A model generated the notes under the pieces. It was given only the letters and a program-made list of their open reading frames with translations. It ran no database searches and was not told the DNA's origin. Both the position numbers and the translations under genes were made by a program. Of a DNA stretch of 64,000 nucleotides, positions 45,982 to 53,605 are shown piece by piece. Location: the NCBI GenBank assembly GCA_902585415.1, contig CACIDN010000003.1:50430-114429 (forward strand). Direction: 5' to 3'. Source of the stretch: an uncultured Pelagibacteraceae bacterium (lineage in GTDB: Bacteria > Pseudomonadota > Alphaproteobacteria > Pelagibacterales > Pelagibacteraceae). The stretch's first letter is position 1; each line of letters starts with the position of its first letter.

Positions 45982-47601
45982 ATGACTAGAGAAGTTATGG
46001 AATATGATGTTGTTATTGTTGGTGGAGGACCATCAGGTTTAGCAACTGCAATTAAACTTAAACAGTTAAATTCAGAAACGAATGTTTGTATTCTAGAAAA
46101 AGGTGCAGAAATCGGAGCACACATATTATCAGGAAATGTTTTTGAAACTAGAGCTTTAGATGAATTAATTCCGAATTGGAGAGAATTAAATTCACCGATC
46201 AAAACTAAGGTTACTAAAGAAAAATTTTTATTTCTTGGAAAAACAAAATCACTAAGTTGGCCAACATGGTTATTACCTAAGGTTCAACAAAATCATAAAA
46301 ATTATATAATAAGCCTTGCAAATTTGTGTAGGTGGCTAGCTGAACAAGCAGAAGCATTGGGTGTAGAAATATTTCCAGGATTTCCAGCTTCTGATATTTT
46401 GTATAACGATGATGGATCTGTAAAAGGTGTAATTACTCAGGACATGGGTATAGATAAAAATGGAAAAAAAAAAGATAGTTTCGAACCTGGCATGGAACTT
46501 CATGCAAAAGTCACTGTATTCGCTGAGGGTTGTAGAGGACATTTAGGCAAAAATTTAATTAAAAAATTTGAACTAAGTAAAGGAAAAAATCCACAACAAT
46601 ATGGCATTGGTTTCAAAGAAATATGGAAAATTGACGAAAAAAATCATGAAGAAGGATTAGTTATGCACACAGCTGGTTGGCCCTTAGACAATAATACATA
46701 CGGTGGTAGTTTTGTTTATCATGCTGAAAATAAGGAAGTTTATTTAGGGTATGTAATTGGTTTAGATTATCAAAATCCTCATTTGTCACCTTTTGATGAA
46801 TTTCAAAGATTTAAAACACATCCTGCAATTTCAAAAATGCTTAATGGAGGTAAAAGAATTTCTTATGGTGCAAGAGCATTAATTGAAGGTGGTATTCAAA
46901 GTTTACCTAAAATGCATATGCCTGGCGCTTTACTAATTGGGTGTGATGCAGGTACTTTAAATATGCCTAAAATAAAGGGCTCACATACTGCAATGAAAAG
47001 TGGATTAATTGCAGCAGAAACAATAGTTGAGCATTTAAAAGATAAAAAAGATTTATCTATTTATGAGGAAAAATTTAAAAAAAGCTGGGCTTACAAGGAA
47101 TTATACGAAGCTAGAAACGTAAAACCAAGTTTCAGTTGGGGTTTAATTTTAGGAATAATTTTTACAGGGATTGACCAAATATTATTTAGAGGAAAATTGC
47201 CATTTACATTAAAACACAAACACGCAGATCATGAAACTTTAAAGCTAGCAAGTGAAATGCCTGCTATTGAATATCCTAAACCTGATAATGTGTTGACTTT
47301 TGATAAAACAAGTTCTGTCTATCTTACAGGCACAAATCATGAGGATAACCAGCCAGTGCATTTACAACTTAAGGATAAAGAATTACCTATAAAATACAAT
47401 TTAGAGAAATACGATGAACCTGCGCAAAGATATTGTCCCGCAGGAGTTTATGAGGTTCAAATTGAAAACAATGTACCTAAATTTGTAATAAACGCCCAAA
47501 ATTGTATCCATTGTAAAACTTGTGATATTAAAGAACCATCCCAAAATATTACGTGGGTAACTCCAGAGGGAAGTGGTGGTCCAAGATATGGAAATATGTA
47601 A
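45982..47601 (+). CDS. Electron transfer flavoprotein-ubiquinone oxidoreductase
   Basis: The 539-residue protein has an N-terminal FAD motif VVIVGGGPSGLATAIKL and LEKGAEIGAHILSGNV. The C-terminal 4Fe-4S domain contains RYCPAGVYEV and NCIHCKTCDIKEPSQNITW, giving the four Cys ligands. It is full length for ETF-QO. It passes electrons from ETF to ubiquinone at the membrane. Placed right behind etfBA, it completes a path from dimethylglycine to the respiratory chain in one operon. Confidence 0.95.
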   Translation: MTREVMEYDVVIVGGGPSGLATAIKLKQLNSETNVCILEKGAEIGAHILSGNVFETRALDELIPNWRELNSPIKTKVTKEKFLFLGKTKSLSWPTWLLPKVQQNHKNYIISLANLCRWLAEQAEALGVEIFPGFPASDILYNDDGSVKGVITQDMGIDKNGKKKDSFEPGMELHAKVTVFAEGCRGHLGKNLIKKFELSKGKNPQQYGIGFKEIWKIDEKNHEEGLVMHTAGWPLDNNTYGGSFVYHAENKEVYLGYVIGLDYQNPHLSPFDEFQRFKTHPAISKMLNGGKRISYGARALIEGGIQSLPKMHMPGALLIGCDAGTLNMPKIKGSHTAMKSGLIAAETIVEHLKDKKDLSIYEEKFKKSWAYKELYEARNVKPSFSWGLILGIIFTGIDQILFRGKLPFTLKHKHADHETLKLASEMPAIEYPKPDNVLTFDKTSSVYLTGTNHEDNQPVHLQLKDKELPIKYNLEKYDEPAQRYCPAGVYEVQIENNVPKFVINAQNCIHCKTCDIKEPSQNITWVTPEGSGGPRYGNM

Positions 47602-48160
47602 AATATTAAGAACAATTATTATTGTAATATTATTTACCATTTCATCATCTGTTAAATCTGAAATTAATTTGTTAGATCAAAAAGTTTCAGCGGTTGATTT
47701 GATTTTACTAAAATATGAAATTTTTTTGACTAAAAATTTTAGTAGACTTTATAAGGGAGACGGCGTTTCTCAAGCAATAATTTTATACCAATACGTTGAT
47801 TCAACCGTGAAATATACGAAAGAGAATGGTTTTTTTGTGAATATATACGCTTATATGGATAGAAATAGATATACTAAAAAGAAATATGTTCCTAAAATAA
47901 GCGATTGTAATACTGTTAGGAATAAAATTTTTTTAAATAAAATTGGTTATAATCTTTTGACTCAAAAAAAAAATAATTTTGTAAGCGAAAATGAATTAAC
48001 AGACATAATTGCTAGTCGTATATTGAGTGTATCAGGGATTAGCGTTGAGGATAAAGAAAGATTAATTAATGATACTCAAATACAGATTGAAATTATACAT
48101 CCTAACAAATTTAATTCAATTAAATGCGAGGGAAGAATTAATCAAGTTGAATTACTTTAA
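47588..48160 (+). CDS. Exported protein of unknown function
   Basis: I chose the ATG at 47588, which gives a signal peptide (MEICKILRTIIIVILFTISS) and overlaps the ETF-QO gene by 14 bases; the earlier ATG at 47573 would add five residues. The mature part, about 165 residues, has no motif that I recognise apart from two cysteines (SDCNTV and IKCEGR) that might form a disulfide. It follows the ETF-QO gene in the same direction, but a functional link is not evident. Confidence 0.6.
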   Translation: MEICKILRTIIIVILFTISSSVKSEINLLDQKVSAVDLILLKYEIFLTKNFSRLYKGDGVSQAIILYQYVDSTVKYTKENGFFVNIYAYMDRNRYTKKKYVPKISDCNTVRNKIFLNKIGYNLLTQKKNNFVSENELTDIIASRILSVSGISVEDKERLINDTQIQIEIIHPNKFNSIKCEGRINQVELL

Positions 48161-48531
48161 GACAAGTCTATGGCGTATTTCTTTAAAGTTTCGATTGGAA
48201 TGATTCTTAAAGTATTTTCGTGTGTTCTTTTTAAAAAAACTGAACAACCTTTATTTGCTTCAATTGCTTTTGCATACCAAGTAGCACAGACACACCAACA
48301 ATCACCGTCTTTTAATCCCGGAAACCCTAATTCAGGGTGAGGAGTTATTAAATCGTTACCAGCTTCTTTACACCAAATTAAAAATTCACTTGTTACTTTT
48401 GCACAAACTGTATGATAACCTTTGTCGTTATCATCAGTGTTACAACAACCATCTCTGTACCATCCAGTTAACGGGTCTAATGAGCATAATTCTAATTCTT
48501 CACCCAAAACATTTTTTTGCTTTTTAGTCAT
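48157..48531 (-). CDS. DUF2237 family protein
   Basis: The 124-residue protein matches DUF2237: NVLGEELELCSLDPLTGWYR, DGCCNTDDNDKGYHTVCAKV and PHPELGFPGLKDGDCWCVCA. The conserved cysteines and the GW-RDG and HPEL-FPGL-GD segments are typical. The family function is unknown. The start overlaps the upstream oxygenase gene by 8 bases and its end overlaps the convergent exported-protein gene by 4 bases. Confidence 0.9.
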   Translation of the reverse strand: MTKKQKNVLGEELELCSLDPLTGWYRDGCCNTDDNDKGYHTVCAKVTSEFLIWCKEAGNDLITPHPELGFPGLKDGDCWCVCATWYAKAIEANKGCSVFLKRTHENTLRIIPIETLKKYAIDLS

Positions 48532-49144
48532 GAAAAACGTCTGCGACTTTTTTGTCTAATTCAATATTAAAAGAGAAAGATCTTCTTTCACCATCTACAA
48601 CAAATGGATAGGCAGTGTGCATTAAATAATTTGGAAATAATATTAAGTCTCCAACTTTAGGAACATGATTATAAATACTTTTATTTAAAAACATTCTTGA
48701 CCCATTTATAAAATCTATTGTTCCGTTAGTTTTTTTTTTCTTTTTACTAAAATTTAAGTTTTTTGGTATTTTAAGATATCCAACACCAGATATATTTCCA
48801 TCATGATAATGAACAGGATTATATTCATTTTTAAATTGTCGAATTACCCAAAAATTTTTAACCTTAATTTTATCGGTAGTTTTATTAATAGTGCTTTTTA
48901 AATAGTTTTTAACTTTATCCTTAATAAATTTTTTTAGAATTTTATTTACAAAATTTTTAGAAAGCACAATTTCCTGATGAACTTCACCAACTAATTTTTT
49001 GGAATAATCTTTTTTCCTAGACTTTTTTTCATTAACTATTATTCTTTCGACTTCTTGATTGATTTCCTTTACGATTTTTTTACTAAGCTTAATTTTTGCT
49101 AATTTGGGACCAAAAGGACTTATAATATTAATTTTTCTTTTCAT
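48524..49144 (-). CDS. 2-oxoglutarate/Fe(II) oxygenase-like protein
   Basis: The 206-residue protein has NPVHYHDGNISGVGYLKIPK, which supplies the His-x-Asp-type iron ligands of a double-stranded beta-helix oxygenase. It then has GDLILFPNYLMHTAYPF with the distal His and DGERRSFSFNIEL with the Arg that binds 2-oxoglutarate. This resembles the TIGR02466-type putative 2OG-Fe(II) oxygenases. The substrate is unknown. It overlaps hisI by one base, so it is probably co-transcribed with hisI and the DUF2237 gene. Confidence 0.75.
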   Translation of the reverse strand: MKRKINIISPFGPKLAKIKLSKKIVKEINQEVERIIVNEKKSRKKDYSKKLVGEVHQEIVLSKNFVNKILKKFIKDKVKNYLKSTINKTTDKIKVKNFWVIRQFKNEYNPVHYHDGNISGVGYLKIPKNLNFSKKKKKTNGTIDFINGSRMFLNKSIYNHVPKVGDLILFPNYLMHTAYPFVVDGERRSFSFNIELDKKVADVFHD

Positions 49145-49611
49145 TATATTTTTGTTGGGTTCGGTTGACCTTTATACACTACATCAGGATCAAATTTTTT
49201 TTCCTTTTCTTCAAATTTCATTTTTATTTCTCTGGCATTATCAATTTTACCAAGTGGGACAGAGCGATAAAAACAAGATCTATAACCAACATGACAGCTT
49301 GAACCTGTACCAATATCTACGATTAACCAGACAGAGTCTTGATCATCGTCAATTCTAATTTCAGTAACTTTCTGAACAAAACCGCTTGTTTTGCCTTTGT
49401 GCCAAATTTGATTTCTTGATCTACTCCAATAGTGAGCCTCTTTAGTTTCTATCGTTTTTTTTAAAGCTTCAGTATTCATAAATCCATGCATTAAAATTTC
49501 TTTGGTATTTGAACAAGTTGTAACAACTGGTATTAATCCATCATTATCAAATTTAGGTGATAATAAATCTCCTTCTTCTATATCTGTGACATTTTCTCTT
49601 TTTTTAAACAT
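49144..49611 (-). CDS. hisI: Phosphoribosyl-AMP cyclohydrolase
   Basis: The 155-residue protein matches HisI: MHGFMNTEALKKTIETKEAH, YWSRSRNQIWHKGKTSG, and GSSCHVGYRSCFYR with the zinc-binding cysteines. It opens the purine ring of phosphoribosyl-AMP in histidine synthesis. It is monofunctional with no HisE domain. It is divergent from folE, with 76 bases between starts. Confidence 0.95.
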   Translation of the reverse strand: MFKKRENVTDIEEGDLLSPKFDNDGLIPVVTTCSNTKEILMHGFMNTEALKKTIETKEAHYWSRSRNQIWHKGKTSGFVQKVTEIRIDDDQDSVWLIVDIGTGSSCHVGYRSCFYRSVPLGKIDNAREIKMKFEEKEKKFDPDVVYKGQPNPTKI

Positions 49612-49687
49612 TTTTAAGAAGTTTTTAGCACATAAATTATTATAATAAATATTTTAAAAAGGTAAAATTATCTATATAAGTTATCCG

Positions 49688-50299
49688 ATGAAATTAGTTA
49701 AGGAGCAAAACAAGCCGATAAGTAACGATGAAGTGTCTGATAAAGAAGCAGAAGAGGCTTATATAAAAATATTAAAGTGGATAGGCGAAGACCCAAATAG
49801 AGAAGGCCTGCTTGAAACACCCAAAAGAGTTTTAAAAGCTTACCGTGAGTATTTTAAGGGTTATAAAGAAGATCCAAATAAAATACTTAGTAAAACTTTT
49901 GGTGATGTTGAGGGATATAATGACATGGTTATTCAAAAAAACATATCGGTCCAGAGCCATTGCGAACATCACATGGCGCCAATTTTAGGTATTGCACATG
50001 TAGCATACATGCCAAACGAAAGAGTTGTGGGTTTGAGCAAACTTGCAAGAGTTGTAGAGGTATTTTCTAGAAGAATGCAAACTCAAGAGAGATTAACAAA
50101 ACAAATTGCAACAACTTTAATGGATTCTTTACAAGCTAAAGGAGTAGCGGTCACTATAAATGCAACTCATCAATGTATGACAACTAGGGGAATTAAAAAG
50201 GAACAAGCTACAACCATAACTAATTATTATTTAGGTAAATTCAAAGACGACCTAGCTTGTCAAAATAGATATTTAAGATTTATTAGTAGCAAAATCTAA
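49688..50299 (+). CDS. folE: GTP cyclohydrolase I
   Basis: The 203-residue protein has the FolE motifs: GLLETPKRVLKAYREYFKGY, QSHCEHHMAPILGIAHVAY (zinc ligands Cys and His), GLSKLARVVEVFSRRMQTQE and THQCMTTRGIKKE with the third zinc ligand. It makes dihydroneopterin triphosphate, the first step of folate synthesis, which the one-carbon enzymes in this window depend on. The start follows a 76-base gap and lies 16 bases before acuI. Confidence 0.97.
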   Translation: MKLVKEQNKPISNDEVSDKEAEEAYIKILKWIGEDPNREGLLETPKRVLKAYREYFKGYKEDPNKILSKTFGDVEGYNDMVIQKNISVQSHCEHHMAPILGIAHVAYMPNERVVGLSKLARVVEVFSRRMQTQERLTKQIATTLMDSLQAKGVAVTINATHQCMTTRGIKKEQATTITNYYLGKFKDDLACQNRYLRFISSKI

Positions 50300-50315
50300 C
50301 AAATCTAAATTAGTT

Positions 50316-51317
50316 ATGTCTGATAATTTTAAAGCATTAATAATAAATCAAGAAAATGAAAAATTTTCAAGAGAGATTAAAACTATAGAAAAGTCTTTTT
50401 TAAAACATGGTGATGTTCTAGTTAAAGTAGATTATTCGACATTAAATTTTAAAGACGCTTTGATTTTAAAAAATGGAGCTAGATTGGTAAAAGAATTTCC
50501 CCACATTCCAGGTATAGATTTCTCAGGGACAGTTGTTGAAAGCTCAAGTGACAAATTTAAAGAAGGTGACGAAATAATCCAAACTGGTTGGAGAGTTGGA
50601 GAAATCTATTTTGGAGGATATTCTCAATTTGCGAAAGTAAATTCAAACTTTTTAGTTAAAAAACCAAAAGGTATTACATCTAGACAAGCAATGATGTTAG
50701 GAACAGCTGGCATGACAGCAATTCAATGTGCCTTCACCACGAAACAAACTAGAGAAATTTTATTACTAGGCGAAAAAGTTAATGATGTTATTGTAACAGG
50801 TGCCTCAGGAGGAGTTGGTAGTATTGCTGTTATGATATTAAGTAAAATGGGCTGTAATGTAACAGCTGCAACTACTAAATCAAATGAGGAATATTTAAAA
50901 TCATTAGGAGCCAAAAACATAATAAAATCGGGAGATTTAGATAAAGAAGCGAGACCTTTAGATAAAGGTTTATATGACGGCGCAGTTGATACTGTTGGAG
51001 GAAATATATTGGCGAATATTTTAAGTCATGTTAAACCAAATGGAATCGTTGCTGCATGTGGAAATGCTTCTAGTATAAAATTAAATACTACCGTAATGCC
51101 TTTTATTATAAGAGGTGTTAAACTTTGGGGCATAGACTCAGTTAGTGTTTCGATAAAAAGAAGAGAATTTTTATGGGAAGAAGTTTCAAAACTTGTAAAT
51201 TTCGAATTATTAGAAAAATCTATTAAAGAGATTAGCCTTGAACAACTTTTAGTTGAATACCCTAAAATGCTAGAAGGTCAAACTTCGGGTAGATATATTG
51301 TAAATGTTCATAAATAA
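50316..51317 (+). CDS. acuI: Acrylyl-CoA reductase (AcuI/YhdH family)
   Basis: The 333-residue MDR-family oxidoreductase has TLNFKDALILKNGARLVKEF, the AcuI/YhdH-type N-terminus, and DFSGTVVESSSDKF, TGASGGVGSIAVMILSKMG, and GVKLWGIDSVSVSIKRRE. AcuI reduces acrylyl-CoA to propionyl-CoA with NADPH, which detoxifies acrylate from DMSP cleavage or 3-hydroxypropionate. No DMSP lyase gene is seen in this window. The stop overlaps the LysR gene start by one base. Confidence 0.87.
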   Translation: MSDNFKALIINQENEKFSREIKTIEKSFLKHGDVLVKVDYSTLNFKDALILKNGARLVKEFPHIPGIDFSGTVVESSSDKFKEGDEIIQTGWRVGEIYFGGYSQFAKVNSNFLVKKPKGITSRQAMMLGTAGMTAIQCAFTTKQTREILLLGEKVNDVIVTGASGGVGSIAVMILSKMGCNVTAATTKSNEEYLKSLGAKNIIKSGDLDKEARPLDKGLYDGAVDTVGGNILANILSHVKPNGIVAACGNASSIKLNTTVMPFIIRGVKLWGIDSVSVSIKRREFLWEEVSKLVNFELLEKSIKEISLEQLLVEYPKMLEGQTSGRYIVNVHK

Positions 51318-52207
51318 TGGATTGGGACAAACTAAAAATATTTCATGCAGTTGCAGAGGCGGGTAGTTTTACAAGTGCTACAGTCAACTTAAATCTTAGT
51401 CAATCAGCAATAAGTAGACAAATTCAATCATTAGAGGAAGATTTAAAAGTTAAACTTTTTGAAAGACATGCGAGGGGCCTTACTTTGACTGAAAATGGTG
51501 AGTATGTATTTAAAACTGCTCACGAGGTAATTAGTAAGCTTAAAGAGGTAGAAACTTCTCTTGGAGATCAAAAAAATAAACCAAGCGGTAAATTAACTGT
51601 AACTACCGTTGTAAGTTTCGGAACAACTTGGTTGACCCCAAGAATTCAAGAATTTATGCAATTAAATCCAGATATAGAAGTAGAGCTTATTTTTGATGAT
51701 AAAGAGCTTGATTTAAGCACAAGACAAGCTGATATAGGAATTTTTATGAGAAGGCCGAAACAATTGAACTATATTCAAAAGAAATTGATAGATATAAATT
51801 ATCATATTTACGGATCTCCAAAATATTTAGAAAAACACGGGTTTCCCAAAAATATAAGTGACTTAAACAAACACTCTTTTATATCATTTGGAAGAGGCGC
51901 TCCTTCACCAGTTTATAACCCTGATTGGGCTTTAAAATTGGGTACAAAAGACAATAAAAAAAGAAAAACTGTAATGAAAGTTAATAGTGTTTATGGCTTA
52001 TTGTTAGCTGTTCAAAGTGGAGTTGGACTAGCTGCTTTACCTGATTATATTACTGTAAATCAGCCAAATATTGTTAAAGTGTTACCAAACATTGAAGGCC
52101 CAATAACCGAGGCCCATTTTGTTTACCCACAATCAATGAAAAATGTAGCCAGAGTTCAGGCTTTCAGAAACTTTTTATATAGCAAAATCTCAGAGTGGGA
52201 GTTTTAA
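51317..52207 (+). CDS. LysR-family transcriptional regulator
   Basis: The 296-residue protein starts with a winged helix-turn-helix, FHAVAEAGSFTSATVNLNLS, QSAISRQIQSLEEDLKVKLF and ERHARGLTLTENG. The C-terminal substrate-binding domain follows. The start overlaps the acuI stop by one base (TAATGG), so it is co-translated with AcuI and may sense an acrylate- or 3-hydroxypropionate-type signal. The ligand is unknown. LysR regulators are often divergent from their targets, so this arrangement is somewhat unusual. Confidence 0.92.
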   Translation: MDWDKLKIFHAVAEAGSFTSATVNLNLSQSAISRQIQSLEEDLKVKLFERHARGLTLTENGEYVFKTAHEVISKLKEVETSLGDQKNKPSGKLTVTTVVSFGTTWLTPRIQEFMQLNPDIEVELIFDDKELDLSTRQADIGIFMRRPKQLNYIQKKLIDINYHIYGSPKYLEKHGFPKNISDLNKHSFISFGRGAPSPVYNPDWALKLGTKDNKKRKTVMKVNSVYGLLLAVQSGVGLAALPDYITVNQPNIVKVLPNIEGPITEAHFVYPQSMKNVARVQAFRNFLYSKISEWEF

Positions 52208-52214
52208 ATATCGC

Positions 52215-52230
52215 TTGACCCCTGCGTCAA
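52215..52230. promoter_or_regulatory. Inverted repeat upstream of the Fur-like boxes
   Basis: TTGAC and GTCAA are perfect inverted arms around a 6-base spacer at 52215-52230, ten bases left of the first Fur-like box. The left arm could also serve as a -35 element. It could be an operator for a second regulator, or a chance match. Confidence 0.3.
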
Positions 52231-52238
52231 TATATGCG

Positions 52239-52304
52239 ATTGATAATCATTATCAATGATATTAATTATCATTTTCAATGAGATTAATTCTCATTATCAA
52301 TAGT
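52239..52304 (+). promoter_or_regulatory. Three tandem 22-bp Fur-like boxes
   Basis: Three directly adjacent 22-base units at 52239-52260, 52261-52282 and 52283-52304 share the core ATTxATxxTCATTxTCAAT. The first unit contains TGATAATCATTATCA, a perfect 15-base palindrome of the classic Fur type. The others are imperfect copies. The array ends about 25 bases before the start of the iron-binding protein gene. This strongly suggests iron-dependent repression by Fur or a related regulator. A 22-base period equals two helical turns, so the sites face the same side of the DNA. Confidence 0.85.
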
Positions 52305-52328
52305 GCGGAAGAAGGGTAAATAAAAAAA

Positions 52329-53354
52329 ATGATGAAACTAAGTATATATACAATACTTTTAACTTTCATTTCTAGTTTAACGATAGCTGCTGAAGTTAAT
52401 ATCTTTAATGCAAGACATTACAAAGCTGATGCAGAACTTTACAGTAAGTTCACAAACAAAACTGGAATCAAAGTTAATTTAATAAACGGAAAAGCAGGAG
52501 CTCTCGAAAAAAGAATGATCGAAGAGGGAGCAGATTCTTCCGCTGATCTTTACATCACTGCTGATGCTGGTCGATGTGGAGCATTCAAAGCAAAAGGAAT
52601 GACGCAAGGTGGTCTAATTTCACCTGTAATAAAATCAGCTGTTCCGTCAAACTTTAGAACAAACCATTGGACAGGAATTGCTAAAAGAGCAAGAATTGTT
52701 TACTACGCTCCGGATAGAGTATCAGGTGCAGAATTGTCAGGTTTAACTTATGAAAGTTTAGCTGATCCGAAATGGAAGGGTAGATTAGTAATTAGAGCAT
52801 CAGGTAATATTTATAATAAATCACTTGTAGCATCATTAGTTAAAAATAATGGTAAAAAAGCTACAGCTGATTGGGCAAAAGGTATTGTTGCAAACATGGC
52901 TAGGACACCAACAGGAAATGACCGAGCTCAAATTATGGCAGTCGCTGCTGGGGAAGCAGATATTGCTGTGGCTAATACATATTATCTAGCACTAATGTTA
53001 TCAGGAAACAAAGGAGCAGAGCAACAAGCTGCAGCACAAAAGGTGAAAGCTTTCTTTCCTAATCAAAATGATAGAGGAACACATATGAATATTAGTTGTG
53101 CTGCTTTAGTAAAAGGCGCACCTAATAAATCAAATGCGATTAAACTTGTAGAGTTTTTATTAACCCCAGAAGCTCAAGAGCACTTTACAAATAATACTTT
53201 TGAGTTTCCAATGATCGATGGCGTTTCTCCAAGCCCGCTGGTTGTGAATAATATAGGATTAGATTTTAAACAAGATCTAAAAACTAAAGTTTCAAGTTAT
53301 GGTGCTAAACAAGCTGATGCATTAGAAGTAATGACAGAAGCTGGTTGGAAATAA
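52329..53354 (+). CDS. Iron(III) ABC transporter substrate-binding protein
   Basis: The 341-residue protein has a signal peptide (cleavage near TIAAEV) and a periplasmic-binding-protein fold. The segments NARHYKADAELYSKFTNKTG, DLYITADAGRCGAFKAKG, RARIVYYAPDRVSGAEL and AVANTYYLALMLSG match FbpA/FutA-type ferric iron binding proteins, which use tyrosines (the YY pairs here) to hold Fe3+. It delivers iron to the permease and ATPase encoded downstream. Fur-like boxes sit immediately upstream. ATG at 52329 is followed by another at 52332; the true start could be either. Confidence 0.93.
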   Translation: MMKLSIYTILLTFISSLTIAAEVNIFNARHYKADAELYSKFTNKTGIKVNLINGKAGALEKRMIEEGADSSADLYITADAGRCGAFKAKGMTQGGLISPVIKSAVPSNFRTNHWTGIAKRARIVYYAPDRVSGAELSGLTYESLADPKWKGRLVIRASGNIYNKSLVASLVKNNGKKATADWAKGIVANMARTPTGNDRAQIMAVAAGEADIAVANTYYLALMLSGNKGAEQQAAAQKVKAFFPNQNDRGTHMNISCAALVKGAPNKSNAIKLVEFLLTPEAQEHFTNNTFEFPMIDGVSPSPLVVNNIGLDFKQDLKTKVSSYGAKQADALEVMTEAGWK

Positions 53355-53355
53355 T

Positions 53356-53526
53356 ATGGAAGATAAAAAAGAATTTATTTCTCAAATTGATTATAATAAA
53401 TCTTCTAAAGGATGCTCACCATGTCTTTCAGAGTGTAAAAAAATCAATGACAGAATAAAAAATAGAAATTTATCTGATATTAAAGATAAGGAGGTTCCGC
53501 ACATCCTAAAAGTTTTTGATTTTTAG
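53356..53526 (+). CDS. 56-residue cysteine-containing small protein in the iron operon
   Basis: This short ORF starts one base after the binding-protein stop codon and encodes 56 residues. A cluster GCSPCLSEC at about 19-27 contains three cysteines; the rest is charged. There is no signal peptide or membrane segment. Its position between the binding protein and the permease, with the same strand and tight spacing, makes it likely to be translated under iron limitation. A role in iron or metal handling is inference. I recognise no family. Confidence 0.65.
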   Translation: MEDKKEFISQIDYNKSSKGCSPCLSECKKINDRIKNRNLSDIKDKEVPHILKVFDF

Positions 53527-53543
53527 ATAATTTCTTGATTGTA

Positions 53544-53571
53544 TGCCCGTAGACGATCTCCTCTATGGGCA
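53544..53571 (+). terminator. Hairpin between the binding-protein and permease genes, possible attenuator
   Basis: TGCCCGTAGA (53544-53553) and TCTATGGGCA (53562-53571) pair over ten positions with one G-U, around an 8-base loop. The following TATTTAATTT is a weak U tract. It may cause partial termination or protect the upstream mRNA end, so that the binding protein is made in excess over the permease. Confidence 0.5.
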
Positions 53572-53605
53572 TATTTAATTTCATGATTATAAGTCGGATT
53601 ATAAT

